Of a stretch of 64,000 bases of DNA, positions 1 through 10,211 are shown piece after piece. The notes under the pieces are model-generated. The model ran no database searches, was not told where the DNA came from, and worked only from the letters and a program-made list of their open reading frames with translations. Each line of letters begins with the position of its first letter. The stretch's first letter is position 1. Position numbers and translations under genes: made by a program. The stretch covers positions 1 to 64,000 of the forward strand of contig NZ_VTPZ01000010.1 of assembly GCF_008638305.1 (NCBI RefSeq). The letters are read 5' to 3'. Source of the DNA: Pseudomonas profundi (GTDB lineage: Bacteria > Pseudomonadota > Gammaproteobacteria > Pseudomonadales > Pseudomonadaceae).

Positions 1-19
1 GTAGCGCCATGACTTGAGA

Positions 20-54
20 GAGGCGCATTATAGGCGCTTGAGATTGAGCGTCAA
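20..54 (-). promoter_or_regulatory. Strong sigma70 promoter reading leftward out of the window
   Basis: On the minus strand a -35 TTGACG (49-54) and a perfect -10 TATAAT (27-32) are separated by 16 bp. They are followed by a GC-rich GCGCC discriminator and preceded by an A-rich stretch. This is the form of stringently controlled rRNA or tRNA promoters. It lies just beyond the pssA stop and points out of the window. In P. aeruginosa an rRNA operon lies near this position (recalled synteny), so an rRNA operon may be the target; that is inference. Confidence 0.7.
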
Positions 55-67
55 CAATTTTCTCAGA

Positions 68-916
68 CTATGATTCGCCCGACTCCGACTTTGCACCTGA
101 ACCGCCCTGTTTACGCAGCCTCCACAACATGAAAATCGGACCGGATATGGTATAAGCGATGAAGATCAGCCATAGGATGCGTGACGGATCAGTCGATACC
201 ACTGCAAAGCCGAGCACGACCAGCAGAATAACGAAAAATGGCACTCGCCCCTTCAGATCCAGATCCTTGAAACTGTGATATTTGATATTGCTGACCATCA
301 ACACACCAGCCAGCGCGGTAATCAACCCCACCAACAAGGCGATATCACCACCATCGACGCCGAAGTCACTCAGCGCCCACACCATACCCGCAACGAGACC
401 CGCCGCGGATGGGCTCGCCAGCCCGGTAAAGTAGCGCTTGTCTTCATCGCCAATATGGGTGTTGAAACGCGCCAAACGCAGCGCCGCTCCAGCAACGTAG
501 ATGAATGCGAAAACCCAACCCGCCTTGCCCAGATCAGCCAACGCCCAGGTGAATGCAACGAGCCCGGGCGCTACGCCGAACGCGACCATGTCGGACAGCG
601 AATCAAACTCGGCGCCAAATGCGCTCTGGGTGTTAGTCATACGCGCCACGCGGCCATCCAGTCCGTCCAGCACCATCGCTACAAAGATAGCAATCGAGGC
701 GTTGGCAAAGTTGCCATCCATTGCACTGATGATGGCGTAAAAGCCGGAAAACAGAGCTGCCGTAGTAAACAGGTTCGGCAGAAGATAGATCCCACGATGG
801 CGGATTTTCTTACCATCAGGCCCGTGCTCTTCTTCGACATGCTCATCGATAGGTAAAAGCAGGCTCGGTATCTCTTCATCGCCGTGCTTCTTGTCGTGTT
901 CTAGATTGTCGCTCAT
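68..916 (-). CDS. pssA: CDP-diacylglycerol-serine O-phosphatidyltransferase
   Basis: Membrane enzyme that makes phosphatidylserine from CDP-diacylglycerol and L-serine, the first step to phosphatidylethanolamine. The CDP-alcohol phosphotransferase signature DG-x2-AR-x8-G-x3-D-x3-D is seen intact at residues 84-109 (begins DGLDGRVAR, ends DSLSD). About 40 hydrophilic N-terminal residues precede several hydrophobic segments through to near the C-terminus. The length of 282 aa suits the type II (B. subtilis-like) family. It lies downstream of ilvC on the same strand, but a strong terminator separates them, so it probably has its own promoter. The ATG start at 916 is taken because it gives a full-length protein. 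Confidence 0.95.
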   Translation of the reverse strand: MSDNLEHDKKHGDEEIPSLLLPIDEHVEEEHGPDGKKIRHRGIYLLPNLFTTAALFSGFYAIISAMDGNFANASIAIFVAMVLDGLDGRVARMTNTQSAFGAEFDSLSDMVAFGVAPGLVAFTWALADLGKAGWVFAFIYVAGAALRLARFNTHIGDEDKRYFTGLASPSAAGLVAGMVWALSDFGVDGGDIALLVGLITALAGVLMVSNIKYHSFKDLDLKGRVPFFVILLVVLGFAVVSTDPSRILWLIFIAYTISGPIFMLWRLRKQGGSGAKSESGES

Positions 917-988
917 GTGGTTACCTTACAACGGTGCCGGAAATGACAGTGTGGCAACTCACCCTGTAAATGGCTACAGGACAGGCAT

Positions 989-1014
989 AAAAAAACGCGG
1001 CCATGGCCGCGTTT
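989..1014 (-). terminator. Intrinsic terminator after ilvC
   Basis: A near-perfect palindrome (AAACGCGG at 993-1000 with CCGCGTTT at 1007-1014) is followed on the minus strand by a seven-base U tract (989-995). It sits 25 bp past the ilvC stop, so it should end the ilvIHC transcript. Confidence 0.85.
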
Positions 1015-1038
1015 CTCTTGTGCAATAAAACAGAACGA

Positions 1039-2067
<1,029 letters not shown>

Positions 2068-2113
2068 TTACTGTGCGGACCCAGCCGGGTCCTGCTGACA
2101 AATTTCAGAAACC

Positions 2114-2605
2114 CTAGATACTCAGGACCTTCTCACCACGGGCAATACCAGATACCCCGGTACGCACTACCTCGATAACCGCCGTCGGACCGACCGCTTC
2201 GATAAAGCTGTCCAGCTTATCGGAGGTGCCTGCCAGCTGCACGGTATAAACGCTGCTGGTGACGTCAACAATCTGGCCGCGGAAGATATCGGTTGTGCGC
2301 TTGACCTCGGCGCGCTGTGCGCCGGTAGCCTTGATCTTGACGAGCATCAGCTCACGCTCGATGTGCGCGCCCTCGGACAAATTGACCAGTTTCACCACCT
2401 CGATCAGCTTGTTCAGATTCTTGGTGATCTGCTCGATGACCTCATCATGGCCGACGGTAGTCAGGGTCAGACGAGACAATGTCGGATCTTCAGTTGGCGC
2501 AACGGTGAGCGTTTCGATGTTGTAGTTGCGCTGCGAAAACAGGCCAACCACACGAGACAGCGCACCAGGTTCGTTTTCCAGAAGTACGGAAATGATGTGT
2601 CTCAT
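2114..2605 (-). CDS. ilvH: Acetolactate synthase small (regulatory) subunit
   Basis: Regulatory subunit of acetohydroxyacid synthase; binds valine and stimulates the IlvI catalytic subunit. The N-terminal ACT domain (about residues 1-75, beginning MRHIISVLLENEPGALSRV) and the C-terminal ALS_ss_C domain are both present, and 163 aa is the normal length. Its start is 1 bp beyond the ilvI stop, so the two subunits are almost certainly translationally coupled. Confidence 0.96.
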   Translation of the reverse strand: MRHIISVLLENEPGALSRVVGLFSQRNYNIETLTVAPTEDPTLSRLTLTTVGHDEVIEQITKNLNKLIEVVKLVNLSEGAHIERELMLVKIKATGAQRAEVKRTTDIFRGQIVDVTSSVYTVQLAGTSDKLDSFIEAVGPTAVIEVVRTGVSGIARGEKVLSI

Positions 2606-2606
2606 G

Positions 2607-4331
2607 TCAGGTGCGCTCCGTCTTGCTCAACCACATATCACGCATCGATCCATCCTTGATGTGCATTGGATAGACGTGCTCGCTGTCGTCTACGCGAATA
2701 TCCATGAAGACCAGACGCTTGCGGTTGGCGAACGCTTCCTCCATGGCCGGCTTCAACTCTTCCGGTTTATCCACGCGCATGCCGACGTGCCCATAGGATT
2801 CAGCCAGCTTGATGAAATCTGGCAGCGACTCCATATAGGAATGCGAGTAGCGGCTGTTGTACTGCATGTCCTGCCACTGCCGAACCATACCCAGGGCGCG
2901 GTTGTTCAGGGTAATGATCTTGACCGGCAGATCATATTGCAAACAGGTCGACAGCTCCTGGATGTTCATCTGGATGCTGCCCTCACCGGTCACACAGGCA
3001 ACCTGCGCGTCAGGATAATGCAGTTGAACGCCCATGGCCGCCGGCAACCCGAAGCCCATGGTTCCGAGCCCGCCGGAGTTTATCCAGCGATTAGGCTTGT
3101 TGAACGGGTAGTACTGCGCAGCAAACATCTGATGCTGACCAACATCGGAGGAAACGTAGGCATCACCCTCGGTGACTTCCCAAAGCGTTTCGACAACCGA
3201 CTGCGGCTTGATAATAGAGCCGTCACCCTTGTCATACGGGAACAGGCCACGGCTGCCACGCCATTCATCAACCTGCTTCCACCAGCTGGCCATTGCTTCC
3301 CTGGTTGGACGCAGATTGAACTCGCGCGTGGTTGCCAGCATTTCATTCAGAACGCCATCAACCGGCCCGACAATCGGAATATCCGCATGAATCGTCTTGG
3401 AGATGGATGCCGGATCGATATCCACGTGAATGATCTTGGCGTTCGGGCAGAACTTGTTGGCGCCGTTGATAACCCGGTCATCAAAGCGGGCGCCGACACA
3501 CATCACCACGTCGGCATGATGCATCGCGACGTTGGCAACGTAGCTGCCGTGCATACCCAACATACCCAAGAACTGCCGATCGCTGCCGGGGTAGGCGCCT
3601 AGCCCCATCAAGGTATTGGTAACCGGAACATTCAGCTCGCGGGCCAGCTCGGTCAGTTGCGCCGAGGCACCGCCTAGGATCACGCCACCACCAGAGTAAA
3701 TGATGGGACGCTTGGCTTCGGCAAGCATATCGAGCGCCTTGCGGATCTGGCCGGAGTGACCGCGGACCGCAGGGTTGTAAGACCGCAGTTTGACCTTCTT
3801 CGGATAGCTGTATTCGAACTTCTCCGCCGGATTGGTCATATCCTTGGGAATATCCACGACAACCGGACCCGGACGGCCAGACTGGGCGATATAGAACGCC
3901 TTCTTGATAACTTCGGGAATCTCGCGCGGATCCTTGATCATGAAGCTGTGCTTCACGATAGGCCGGGAAACACCCATCATGTCAGTTTCCTGAAACGCGT
4001 CGGTACCGACCATGTTGCTCGCAACCTGACCGGAGATAACCACCATCGGAATGGAGTCCATGAAGGCTGTCGCGATACCGGTGATGGTATTGGTCGCGCC
4101 CGGGCCGGAGGTTACCAGCACCACGCCGGCCTTACCGGAAGCACGCGCGTAACCGTCGGCCATATGGGCCGCCGCCTGTTCATGACGCACCAGAACGTGC
4201 ACGACATCGTCCTGACGGAAGATCGCATCATAGATATGCAGCAGCGCACCACCGGGATACCCGTAAATATATTTAACCCCTTCGTCACGCAATGAGCGGA
4301 CGACCATCTCAGCGCCGGATAAAAGCTCCAC
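2607..4331 (-). CDS. ilvI: Acetolactate synthase large (catalytic) subunit
   Basis: Thiamine-diphosphate enzyme that makes 2-acetolactate or 2-acetohydroxybutyrate, the first committed step of branched-chain amino-acid synthesis. The catalytic glutamate lies in [12 protein letters not shown] (E51). The central FAD/CoA-binding-type domain and the C-terminal ThDP motif (GEGSIQMN ... LNN) are present, and 574 aa is full length. The start codon is GTG, preceded by GAGGTG at a good distance; no better ATG exists upstream in frame. It heads the ilvI-ilvH-ilvC operon, with a promoter probably in the 410 bp leader. Confidence 0.96.
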   Translation of the reverse strand: MELLSGAEMVVRSLRDEGVKYIYGYPGGALLHIYDAIFRQDDVVHVLVRHEQAAAHMADGYARASGKAGVVLVTSGPGATNTITGIATAFMDSIPMVVISGQVASNMVGTDAFQETDMMGVSRPIVKHSFMIKDPREIPEVIKKAFYIAQSGRPGPVVVDIPKDMTNPAEKFEYSYPKKVKLRSYNPAVRGHSGQIRKALDMLAEAKRPIIYSGGGVILGGASAQLTELARELNVPVTNTLMGLGAYPGSDRQFLGMLGMHGSYVANVAMHHADVVMCVGARFDDRVINGANKFCPNAKIIHVDIDPASISKTIHADIPIVGPVDGVLNEMLATTREFNLRPTREAMASWWKQVDEWRGSRGLFPYDKGDGSIIKPQSVVETLWEVTEGDAYVSSDVGQHQMFAAQYYPFNKPNRWINSGGLGTMGFGLPAAMGVQLHYPDAQVACVTGEGSIQMNIQELSTCLQYDLPVKIITLNNRALGMVRQWQDMQYNSRYSHSYMESLPDFIKLAESYGHVGMRVDKPEELKPAMEEAFANRKRLVFMDIRVDDSEHVYPMHIKDGSMRDMWLSKTERT

Positions 4332-4742
4332 TTAGAATCACCTCTAGCTTGCCACCCATCGGGAGAGGGCAGCAGGGTACCTGTTTACTGCTCGGCAGAG
4401 CATTAGCAACGGTGGTTGCCATGCGTCAGCTTGACTACGTGCATCGGAGACAGCCCTTGGTTACCGAACCGTCTCACCCAGCGCGAGGTAGCGCGTGCGG
4501 GTGCCAGGCCAGGAGTTGGCGGGGTCTCGCCTCCTGGATTGAGCAACAAAACGCTACGCCCGGATACCGAGTAGGTCCCGATAGCGACGCGCTTATGAGA
4601 ACCACGAATTGTTTACACTCGAGCAGGAAAAGTCAATCAGGTTGAGACAAAAGCATGCGGTTATCGCCCGGCATATACCTGCCCGGCCGCGATTGGCTAT
4701 AGTAGGCGTTCGCTGACGCTCATACCAAGGAAGGAGACTTGC
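4332..4742. promoter_or_regulatory. Divergent intergenic region ilvI / DUF4124 gene
   Basis: This 411 bp stretch holds no convincing gene. On the minus strand a TTGACT ... TAAACA pair (about 4608-4634, spacing short at 15 bp) is a candidate ilvI promoter, giving a leader of about 270 nt. The leader contains an imperfect hairpin near 4508-4537 and another near 4447-4475, but neither is followed by a U run. A reading frame starting GTG-GTT-CTC-ATA near 4600 (Val-Val-Leu-Ile) resembles a leader peptide but lacks a ribosome site. On the plus strand a TATAGT (4698-4703) and AAGGAAGGAG precede the next gene. Confidence 0.4.
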
Positions 4743-5171
4743 ATGTACAAGATGTTGACTGCTTTGAGCCTTGCCCTGCTCTGCTCAAATGCCATCGCAG
4801 TATCGATGTACCAGTGGACCGATGACCGGGGAGGTCTACAGTTCGGTCAACAACCTCCTGCCGATCGACCTTACCGCATCGTCGACATCAGTACTCCACC
4901 CCCGCCAGGCGGCACTCTGCGTGAGCGCCAACCGCTACCGCCTATCGAGGCCAAGGCTACGCAAGCGCCTGCAGAGAGGGCAGCCGCGCGCGCAGAGAAT
5001 GCCGAACTGCAGCGTCATTGCGAGCAGCTGAACAAGAACCTCGAGACCCTGGTGAATAACCCGCGGCTGACCCGGACCGGCGCATCGGGCGACGTAGAAC
5101 GGATCGGAGAGGACGAGAGACAGAAAATGATCGTCGATACGCGCAGCGAGATCGACGATCGTTGCAACTGA
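4743..5171 (+). CDS. DUF4124-domain exported protein
   Basis: Small secreted protein with a signal peptide (residues 1-19, ending SNAIA) followed directly by a DUF4124 segment. The Y/F-x-W-x-D-x2-G signature is seen as YQWTDDRGGLQFG at residues 23-35. A proline-rich linker and a charged, coiled-coil-like C-terminus follow. DUF4124 proteins are envelope proteins without assigned function. A strong AAGGAAGGAG ribosome site lies upstream of the ATG. It is encoded alone, convergent with the next gene and ending 1 bp before that gene's stop. Confidence 0.85.
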   Translation: MYKMLTALSLALLCSNAIAVSMYQWTDDRGGLQFGQQPPADRPYRIVDISTPPPPGGTLRERQPLPPIEAKATQAPAERAAARAENAELQRHCEQLNKNLETLVNNPRLTRTGASGDVERIGEDERQKMIVDTRSEIDDRCN

Positions 5172-5501
5172 CTAGCTGAGTTTAGCGGCCAGACCGTCGA
5201 TGCGGGTCAGAATAGCTACCAGCGTGTAACGGCGGCGGCCCAACCAGGCCAGCGCCTGCTCACCCATAGGCGCGATATGGAACGCCCCGGGCAGATCGCG
5301 ACCTTGCCGGATGATTACAGCCATGCGCGGCACGAAGATCCACTGCAACCATTGCTCGAAACCGAGTGTATCGACGCAGAACGGTTGCTGACTGGCAAGC
5401 AGCTCAGCATCCGGCGGGCTTTGCGCCCACAGCCCAAGCCCGCGTAGCTCTCTTTCCAGATCGATAAGGGCGTCTGCCAGATCTTGCCAGAGCGGGTCCA
5501 T
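5172..5501 (-). CDS. YqcC family (DUF446) protein
   Basis: A 109-residue cytoplasmic protein resembling YqcC of enterobacteria, a small helical family of unknown function. The start at 5501 (MDPLWQDLADALIDLERELR) gives the family length. Its ATG overlaps the TGA of the upstream lipoprotein gene (ATGA), implying translational coupling. A longer frame to 5588 would add 29 low-quality residues read through the upstream gene and is rejected. It is the distal member of a unit with the TPR lipoprotein and ponB. Confidence 0.82.
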   Translation of the reverse strand: MDPLWQDLADALIDLERELRGLGLWAQSPPDAELLASQQPFCVDTLGFEQWLQWIFVPRMAVIIRQGRDLPGAFHIAPMGEQALAWLGRRRYTLVAILTRIDGLAAKLS

Positions 5502-6196
5502 CACAACTGAACCCTGGCCCGCTCCCGCGCTTCGGCCGCGCCTGCACGATTGCCCTGCTTGTCCCGCGCTTCGGCAATCAGGTTCCACAACCCGGCCTGA
5601 AGCGTCGGACGATCCGCCGCGTATGCCAGCCCACGCTGTGCCAGTTGTTCGGCCTGTGCCGCATCTCCCTGTGCCAAGCGCACCTGGGCCAACCGATAAA
5701 GTACCTGCGGTTCACGCGGAGCAATACGCATCGCTCGCTCCAGGCTCGCTGACGCGCTACCCAGGTCGCCGCGGCCTTCCTGGTCCCGCGCCACAGTCAG
5801 CAACGCCAGCACCGGCCCGTCGAGCTGCTCGTCGCCCTGAAGCGCGCCGCCGGGCTGGGCCGGCGCCTGCTGCGTTTGCTGCTGGCCAGATTGCTGTTGT
5901 TGCTGTTGCTGTTGCTGCGGTTCACCCTGCTGCCACGAAGGCTGAACGTCCAGGGGATAGGATTCGATTGCACGCGAGCCACCGGCTTCGTCAGGCACCA
6001 TCACCACCACACTGCTTTGCTCCGGCTCAGGGGCCGGTTGTTGCTGTACCGGTTGACGTCCGGCCCCAACCCGCATCTCTTCGCTGGACACCGAACGCCC
6101 CGAATCGACTACCGGAACCGTGCCCCCCGTACCAGCGCAACCGGCGAGCACCAACACACACCCGGCAAGCAGGCCGAACCGTTCATATCGCATCAT
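5501..6196 (-). CDS. TPR-containing lipoprotein with poly-Gln tract
   Basis: A 231-residue lipoprotein: the lipobox LAGC places the lipidated cysteine at residue 20. A long low-complexity region rich in Gln, Pro and Ser follows, with nine consecutive glutamines near residues 94-102. The C-terminal half (about 125-225) carries tetratricopeptide-like helices (ALLTVARDQEGRGDLGSASASLERA, then YRLAQVRLAQGDAAQAEQLAQRG). It probably acts as an envelope assembly or scaffold factor near the gene for PBP1B, which starts the unit 17 bp upstream. No specific function is assigned. Confidence 0.8.
   Translation of the reverse strand: MMRYERFGLLAGCVLVLAGCAGTGGTVPVVDSGRSVSSEEMRVGAGRQPVQQQPAPEPEQSSVVVMVPDEAGGSRAIESYPLDVQPSWQQGEPQQQQQQQQQSGQQQTQQAPAQPGGALQGDEQLDGPVLALLTVARDQEGRGDLGSASASLERAMRIAPREPQVLYRLAQVRLAQGDAAQAEQLAQRGLAYAADRPTLQAGLWNLIAEARDKQGNRAGAAEARERARVQL
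5891..5917. repeat. CAG/CAA trinucleotide run (poly-Gln)
   Basis: A 27 bp run of TTG/CTG triplets on the plus strand (CAA/CAG on the coding strand) encodes nine glutamines in the TPR lipoprotein. The run is mixed, not pure, so slippage should be less than for a homogeneous repeat. In-frame changes would alter linker length only. Confidence 0.8.
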
Positions 6197-6212
6197 TCAA
6201 TCCTCTCTTGAT

Positions 6213-8555
6213 TCATGGCAACCAGCCACGAATAACATCCAGTACTCGATTCGCGCCGTCTTTCACCGCTTCAGTATCGAGCAGCGGCCGACAGCCCGGT
6301 CCTGGCAATGGCGCAAACCCTTTTCGGAACGGCTCCTCGATACTGCCTGGACAGCTCGGATCACTGCCCTGCCCGGTTACCGGGTCGATCCAGGCCATAT
6401 CCACGCCTGCGGGTGGGCTGGTTGAAAGCCCTTGCGGGTGTGCGTCACGCATAAATGCGCTCCAAACCTGCAGGGCACCGGTGGCACCGGTCAAGCGCGT
6501 CGCGCCGTTATCATCCCGACCCAGCCAGGTCACCGCGAGCAGATCCTGAGAATACCCAGCAAACCAGCTATCGCGCAGATCATTGGTCGTACCCGTTTTA
6601 CCCGCAAGGCGTACCGTAGACGGGATCTGATTATACGCCGATCGGCCCGTACCTTCGGTCATCACCCGAACCATCGCTTCCTGCATCAGATAGATGGTCG
6701 CTGAATCGAAGCGTTGCTGCACCGCGAACGGATAACGTCCCAGCGGCTCGCCATCCGGCGCCAACACACTGCGGATAGACCGCAGCGGCGTATTAAAGCC
6801 GCCATTGGCCAACGTCTGGTACATATCCGTGACCTGCAATGGCGTCATGGCACCCGAGCCGAGCAGCATCGAAGGATAAGGCCGCCAACCGTGTCGAACG
6901 CCCATCCGTTCAATGGTCTTGAGCACCTCCGGTACGCCGAGCTCCATACCCAGCCGCACCGTGGCCTGGTTATAGGAACGGCTCAATGCCACGTGCAGCG
7001 GCACCAGGCCATGGCTTTCCCGACCATAATTCTGCGGCGTCCAGGTCTTGCCAGGCTCAGCCTCGAGCGTGACCGGAGAATCATCAATCGGCGTGATCAG
7101 AGAGTAGCGCTGCGGCTGTTCAAGCGCCGTCAGGAAGACTGCAGGCTTGACCAGCGAACCGATGGGCCGCGACGCGTCGAGTGCACGATTGAACCCCGAG
7201 AACCTGGGGTTACGTCCACCGACCAGCGCCAGCACCTCGCCGGTTTGAGCACTGGTCACGACCATCGCGCTTTCCATCTCCACATCGCCCGGCGCGGGCC
7301 CTAACCGCTTCAACGTGGTCTCCACTGCCCGCTCGGCCTTGTTCTGCATAACCGGGTCGAGACTGGTAAAGATTCTCAGACCCTCGCTGGTCAGATCCTC
7401 GTCACGATATTCTTCTCGCAACTGACGCTTGATCAGGTCCATGAACGCTGGATAGCTGGTGTCGGTCAGACGCCCCCGCGCCGCTACATCCAGAGGCTTG
7501 GCGATGGCCGTCTGTGCATGCTGCTCACTGATCACGCCCTGTTCAGCCAGCATTCCGATCACCAGATCCCGACGTTGCTTGGCGCGTTCCGGTCGCCGAC
7601 GCGGATTATAGAAGGAGGGGCCTTTGACCATACCCACCAGCAACGCCACCTGGTGCAGCTCAAGCTCACGCAGCGGCTGCGCAAAATAATACTGGCTCGC
7701 AAGTCCGAAGCCATGCACCGCACGGCGACCATCCTGCCCCAGGAACACTTCGTTCAGATAGGCCTCGAGGATGTCTTCCTTGGAATAATGCAGTTCCAGC
7801 AGGACCGCCATGATGGCTTCGTTGGCCTTGCGCAACATGCTCCGCTCGCTGGTGAGATAGAAGTTCTTCACCAGCTGCTGAGTCAGCGTACTGCCGCCCT
7901 GCACTACCCCGCCGGCCTTCATGTTGACGTACGCCGCGCGCAGAATCCCCTTGGGCGAGACGCCGAAATGCTGAAAGAATTCGCGATCCTCGACGGCTAC
8001 CAGAGACTCGACAAGATAGGGAGGCGCCTCCTGCAGCTGAATCAGAACGCGATCTTCATTGTGGGCCGGGTAAATACCACCAATCATCAGCGGCTCGAGC
8101 CGCGCCATAACCAGATTCCCGTGCCCTGCCAGCCCGGCCACCTGATTGCCGTCAAAGCGTACGCTCACGTGCTGGGCAGGCTCGTCGCCCTCGGAAAATG
8201 CAAAGCCGCGCGTATGCACATCGACCCGGCTACCGGCGACCGACACCTGCCCAGGCGAACGCGCCGCCTGGGCGGTGCGATACCCCAACGCCTCCAGCTC
8301 GGCCAGAAAGTCATCCTTGTTCAGCCGCTGCCCCGCAAACAGCTCCAACGGTCTGGCGTACACCTTGGCCGGAACCGCCCAGCGTTTGCCGGAAAACTTT
8401 TCCTGTACGACAGCGTCCAGGTAGATCACCAGACCGCCAAACAATACCAGCGCGACCAGCCCCAGCTTGAAAATCCAGCCCGACCAGCGCTTCCAGAAGC
8501 CGGCCTTCTTGGCCGCCCGTCCCCCGCGTTTTCTTCCCATAACCTTCCCAACCAC
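6213..8555 (-). CDS. mrcB: Penicillin-binding protein 1B (bifunctional)
   Basis: Class A PBP that polymerises and cross-links peptidoglycan at the inner membrane (also called ponB). A basic cytoplasmic tail and one membrane segment (about 27-50) precede the UB2H-like region. The GT51 glycosyltransferase domain has catalytic E189 in VAVEDREFFQHFG. The transpeptidase domain has SLVK (S467), SYN (527-529) and KTGT (653-656). The length of 780 aa is normal. It is followed closely by the TPR lipoprotein and YqcC-like genes, suggesting co-transcription, and is divergent from the kinase gene. Confidence 0.95.
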   Translation of the reverse strand: MVGKVMGRKRGGRAAKKAGFWKRWSGWIFKLGLVALVLFGGLVIYLDAVVQEKFSGKRWAVPAKVYARPLELFAGQRLNKDDFLAELEALGYRTAQAARSPGQVSVAGSRVDVHTRGFAFSEGDEPAQHVSVRFDGNQVAGLAGHGNLVMARLEPLMIGGIYPAHNEDRVLIQLQEAPPYLVESLVAVEDREFFQHFGVSPKGILRAAYVNMKAGGVVQGGSTLTQQLVKNFYLTSERSMLRKANEAIMAVLLELHYSKEDILEAYLNEVFLGQDGRRAVHGFGLASQYYFAQPLRELELHQVALLVGMVKGPSFYNPRRRPERAKQRRDLVIGMLAEQGVISEQHAQTAIAKPLDVAARGRLTDTSYPAFMDLIKRQLREEYRDEDLTSEGLRIFTSLDPVMQNKAERAVETTLKRLGPAPGDVEMESAMVVTSAQTGEVLALVGGRNPRFSGFNRALDASRPIGSLVKPAVFLTALEQPQRYSLITPIDDSPVTLEAEPGKTWTPQNYGRESHGLVPLHVALSRSYNQATVRLGMELGVPEVLKTIERMGVRHGWRPYPSMLLGSGAMTPLQVTDMYQTLANGGFNTPLRSIRSVLAPDGEPLGRYPFAVQQRFDSATIYLMQEAMVRVMTEGTGRSAYNQIPSTVRLAGKTGTTNDLRDSWFAGYSQDLLAVTWLGRDDNGATRLTGATGALQVWSAFMRDAHPQGLSTSPPAGVDMAWIDPVTGQGSDPSCPGSIEEPFRKGFAPLPGPGCRPLLDTEAVKDGANRVLDVIRGWLP

Positions 8556-8663
8556 CCCGTAACCGATGCAACCGCCTGATTCGTCGGCGGATATAGCGAA
8601 GGTTGGCCTGCAGCCTACCAGCCTTCATAATGCTGCTGTTGTCAGTCCAAGCAAGGATACACC

Positions 8664-10211
8664 GTGAGCCAGACACTGCTGAACGCACTGCAAGATCCTG
8701 CCCTGTACGATCATCCGGTTTCCGGATTTACGCTGATGGAGACCCATATTTCATGGGTGTTGCTGACCGGCGACTATGTCTACAAGATCAAGAAGCCGGT
8801 CAATTTCGGTTTCCTTGACTATTCGAGCCTTGAGCAGCGCGCTCATTACTGCAAAGAAGAGCTGCGCCTCAACCGTCGTCTCGCACCCGAGCTGTATCTT
8901 GATGTCATCCCGGTCCGCGGCAGCGAAAGCTCACCGACGCTGCGCGGGGAAGGTCAGATCATCGAGTATATGGTCAAAACGCGCCAGTTCAGACAAGAGG
9001 ACCTGCTCGGCAATATGCAGCAAGCCGGTACGCTTACCGCCGAGCATATCGATTCGCTGGCCCGTACGCTGGCTGACTTCCACGGTCGCATCGACTGTGC
9101 AACGCTCGACTCTACCTGGGGCGAACCCGAGCAGGTGCATGCGCCAGTCGCCCAGAACTTCGAGCACATCCGCTCCATGCTGAGCGACGCCAAACAACTA
9201 GCGCAGATCGAGCAGCTGGAGCTGTGGGCGCATAGTACATTCCAGCGGCTGATTCCCCAACTGGCCCAGCGCAAAGCAGAAGGATTTATCCGCGAATGTC
9301 ACGGCGACATCTACCTGGATAACGTCACCATGGTCGACGGCAAGGTCACGCTGTTCGACTGTATTGAATTCAATGAAGCCTTTCGCTGGATTGACGTCAT
9401 GAGTGACGTCGCGTTCATGGCCATGGACATCGAAGACCGCGGTTTGCCCACGCTGGCCCAGCGCTTCGTCAATGCCTATCTGGAACATACCGGCGATTAC
9501 GCTGGCCTGCTGGTGCTGAATTATTACAAGGCCTACCGCGCCATGGTCAGAGCCAAGGTCGCCCTGCTGCGCCTCGGCCAGCCCGGCATCACCGATTCCG
9601 AGCACGATGAGGTCATGGCGCGCTTCCAGGGTTACGTCAATCTCGCCGAAAGCTATACGCATATACCACAGCGCTTCGGTTCGCTCATGCATGGCGTGTC
9701 GGGCTCTGGTAAAAGCACGCTTACCGGCCAATTGGTCGAGCATCTGGGCGTCATCCGGATACGCTCTGATACCGAACGCAAGCGGCTGTTTGGCATCGAT
9801 GGTGCAGGCAAACTGGACGCCGAACTCTACGCACCAGAGCGCACCCAGCAAACCTACGCCCGCCTGGGCGTACTGGCCGCACAGGTGCTTGCCGCTGGCT
9901 ACCCGGTAGTGGTTGATGCGACGCATTTGAAGCGCGACCAGCGTGCGCTGGTTCGTCAGCATATCGAGGAGCAAGGCGCGCCCTGCCTGATCATCGCCTG
10001 CAAGGCGCCGCTGGAAACCATCGAAGCCTGGATTACCAAGCGAGCCGAAGCAGGTAACGACCCATCGGACGCAACCATCGATATCGTGCGCCACCAGCTC
10101 GAGACCATGGACGCGCTCGACGAAGAGGAATCACAGCACAGCCTGACGGTTCAGACGGACAAGAGTCAAAGCATGCAAGAGCTCGTCGCCACCCTGCGCA
10201 AGCGACTCTGA
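8664..10211 (+). CDS. Phosphotransferase-like / P-loop kinase fusion protein
   Basis: A two-domain protein of 515 aa. Residues 1-330 resemble the aminoglycoside-phosphotransferase/choline-kinase fold, with a catalytic-loop-like CHGDIYLDN at 212-220 and LFDCIEFN at 230-237. Residues 340-515 form a P-loop kinase with Walker A GVSGSGKST (344-352), resembling predicted AAA_33 kinases. The start is GTG at 8664 with AAGGATA upstream. Proteins of this architecture are annotated as AAA family ATPases; the substrate is unknown. It stands divergent to mrcB. It is unlikely to be an antibiotic-resistance gene given its housekeeping context. Confidence 0.82.
   Translation: MSQTLLNALQDPALYDHPVSGFTLMETHISWVLLTGDYVYKIKKPVNFGFLDYSSLEQRAHYCKEELRLNRRLAPELYLDVIPVRGSESSPTLRGEGQIIEYMVKTRQFRQEDLLGNMQQAGTLTAEHIDSLARTLADFHGRIDCATLDSTWGEPEQVHAPVAQNFEHIRSMLSDAKQLAQIEQLELWAHSTFQRLIPQLAQRKAEGFIRECHGDIYLDNVTMVDGKVTLFDCIEFNEAFRWIDVMSDVAFMAMDIEDRGLPTLAQRFVNAYLEHTGDYAGLLVLNYYKAYRAMVRAKVALLRLGQPGITDSEHDEVMARFQGYVNLAESYTHIPQRFGSLMHGVSGSGKSTLTGQLVEHLGVIRIRSDTERKRLFGIDGAGKLDAELYAPERTQQTYARLGVLAAQVLAAGYPVVVDATHLKRDQRALVRQHIEEQGAPCLIIACKAPLETIEAWITKRAEAGNDPSDATIDIVRHQLETMDALDEEESQHSLTVQTDKSQSMQELVATLRKRL

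Noticed and set aside
2526-3602. A 358-codon open frame on the plus strand across ilvI/ilvH
   Set aside because: It is antisense to well-supported ilvI and ilvH, has no family features and no ribosome site; GC-rich coding sequence commonly keeps such frames open.
4240-4331. ilvI ThDP motif reading GEG instead of GDG
   Set aside because: The GEGSIQMN form appears, from memory, to be normal for Pseudomonas acetolactate synthases, so it is not a defect.
4292-4645. A 117-codon plus-strand frame upstream of ilvI
   Set aside because: It begins antisense inside ilvI and spans its promoter region; no ribosome site, no family.
7518-8579. A 353-codon plus-strand frame
   Set aside because: It is antisense to mrcB, whose domains are intact along this stretch; composition is that of a shadow frame.
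9198-10094. A 298-codon minus-strand frame
   Set aside because: It is antisense to the kinase gene with Walker A and catalytic motifs; no domain is seen in the antisense product.
8664-10211. Phosphotransferase-like protein as an aminoglycoside-resistance gene
   Set aside because: It is fused to a P-loop kinase, lies in a housekeeping context conserved in Pseudomonas and lacks any mobile element nearby.
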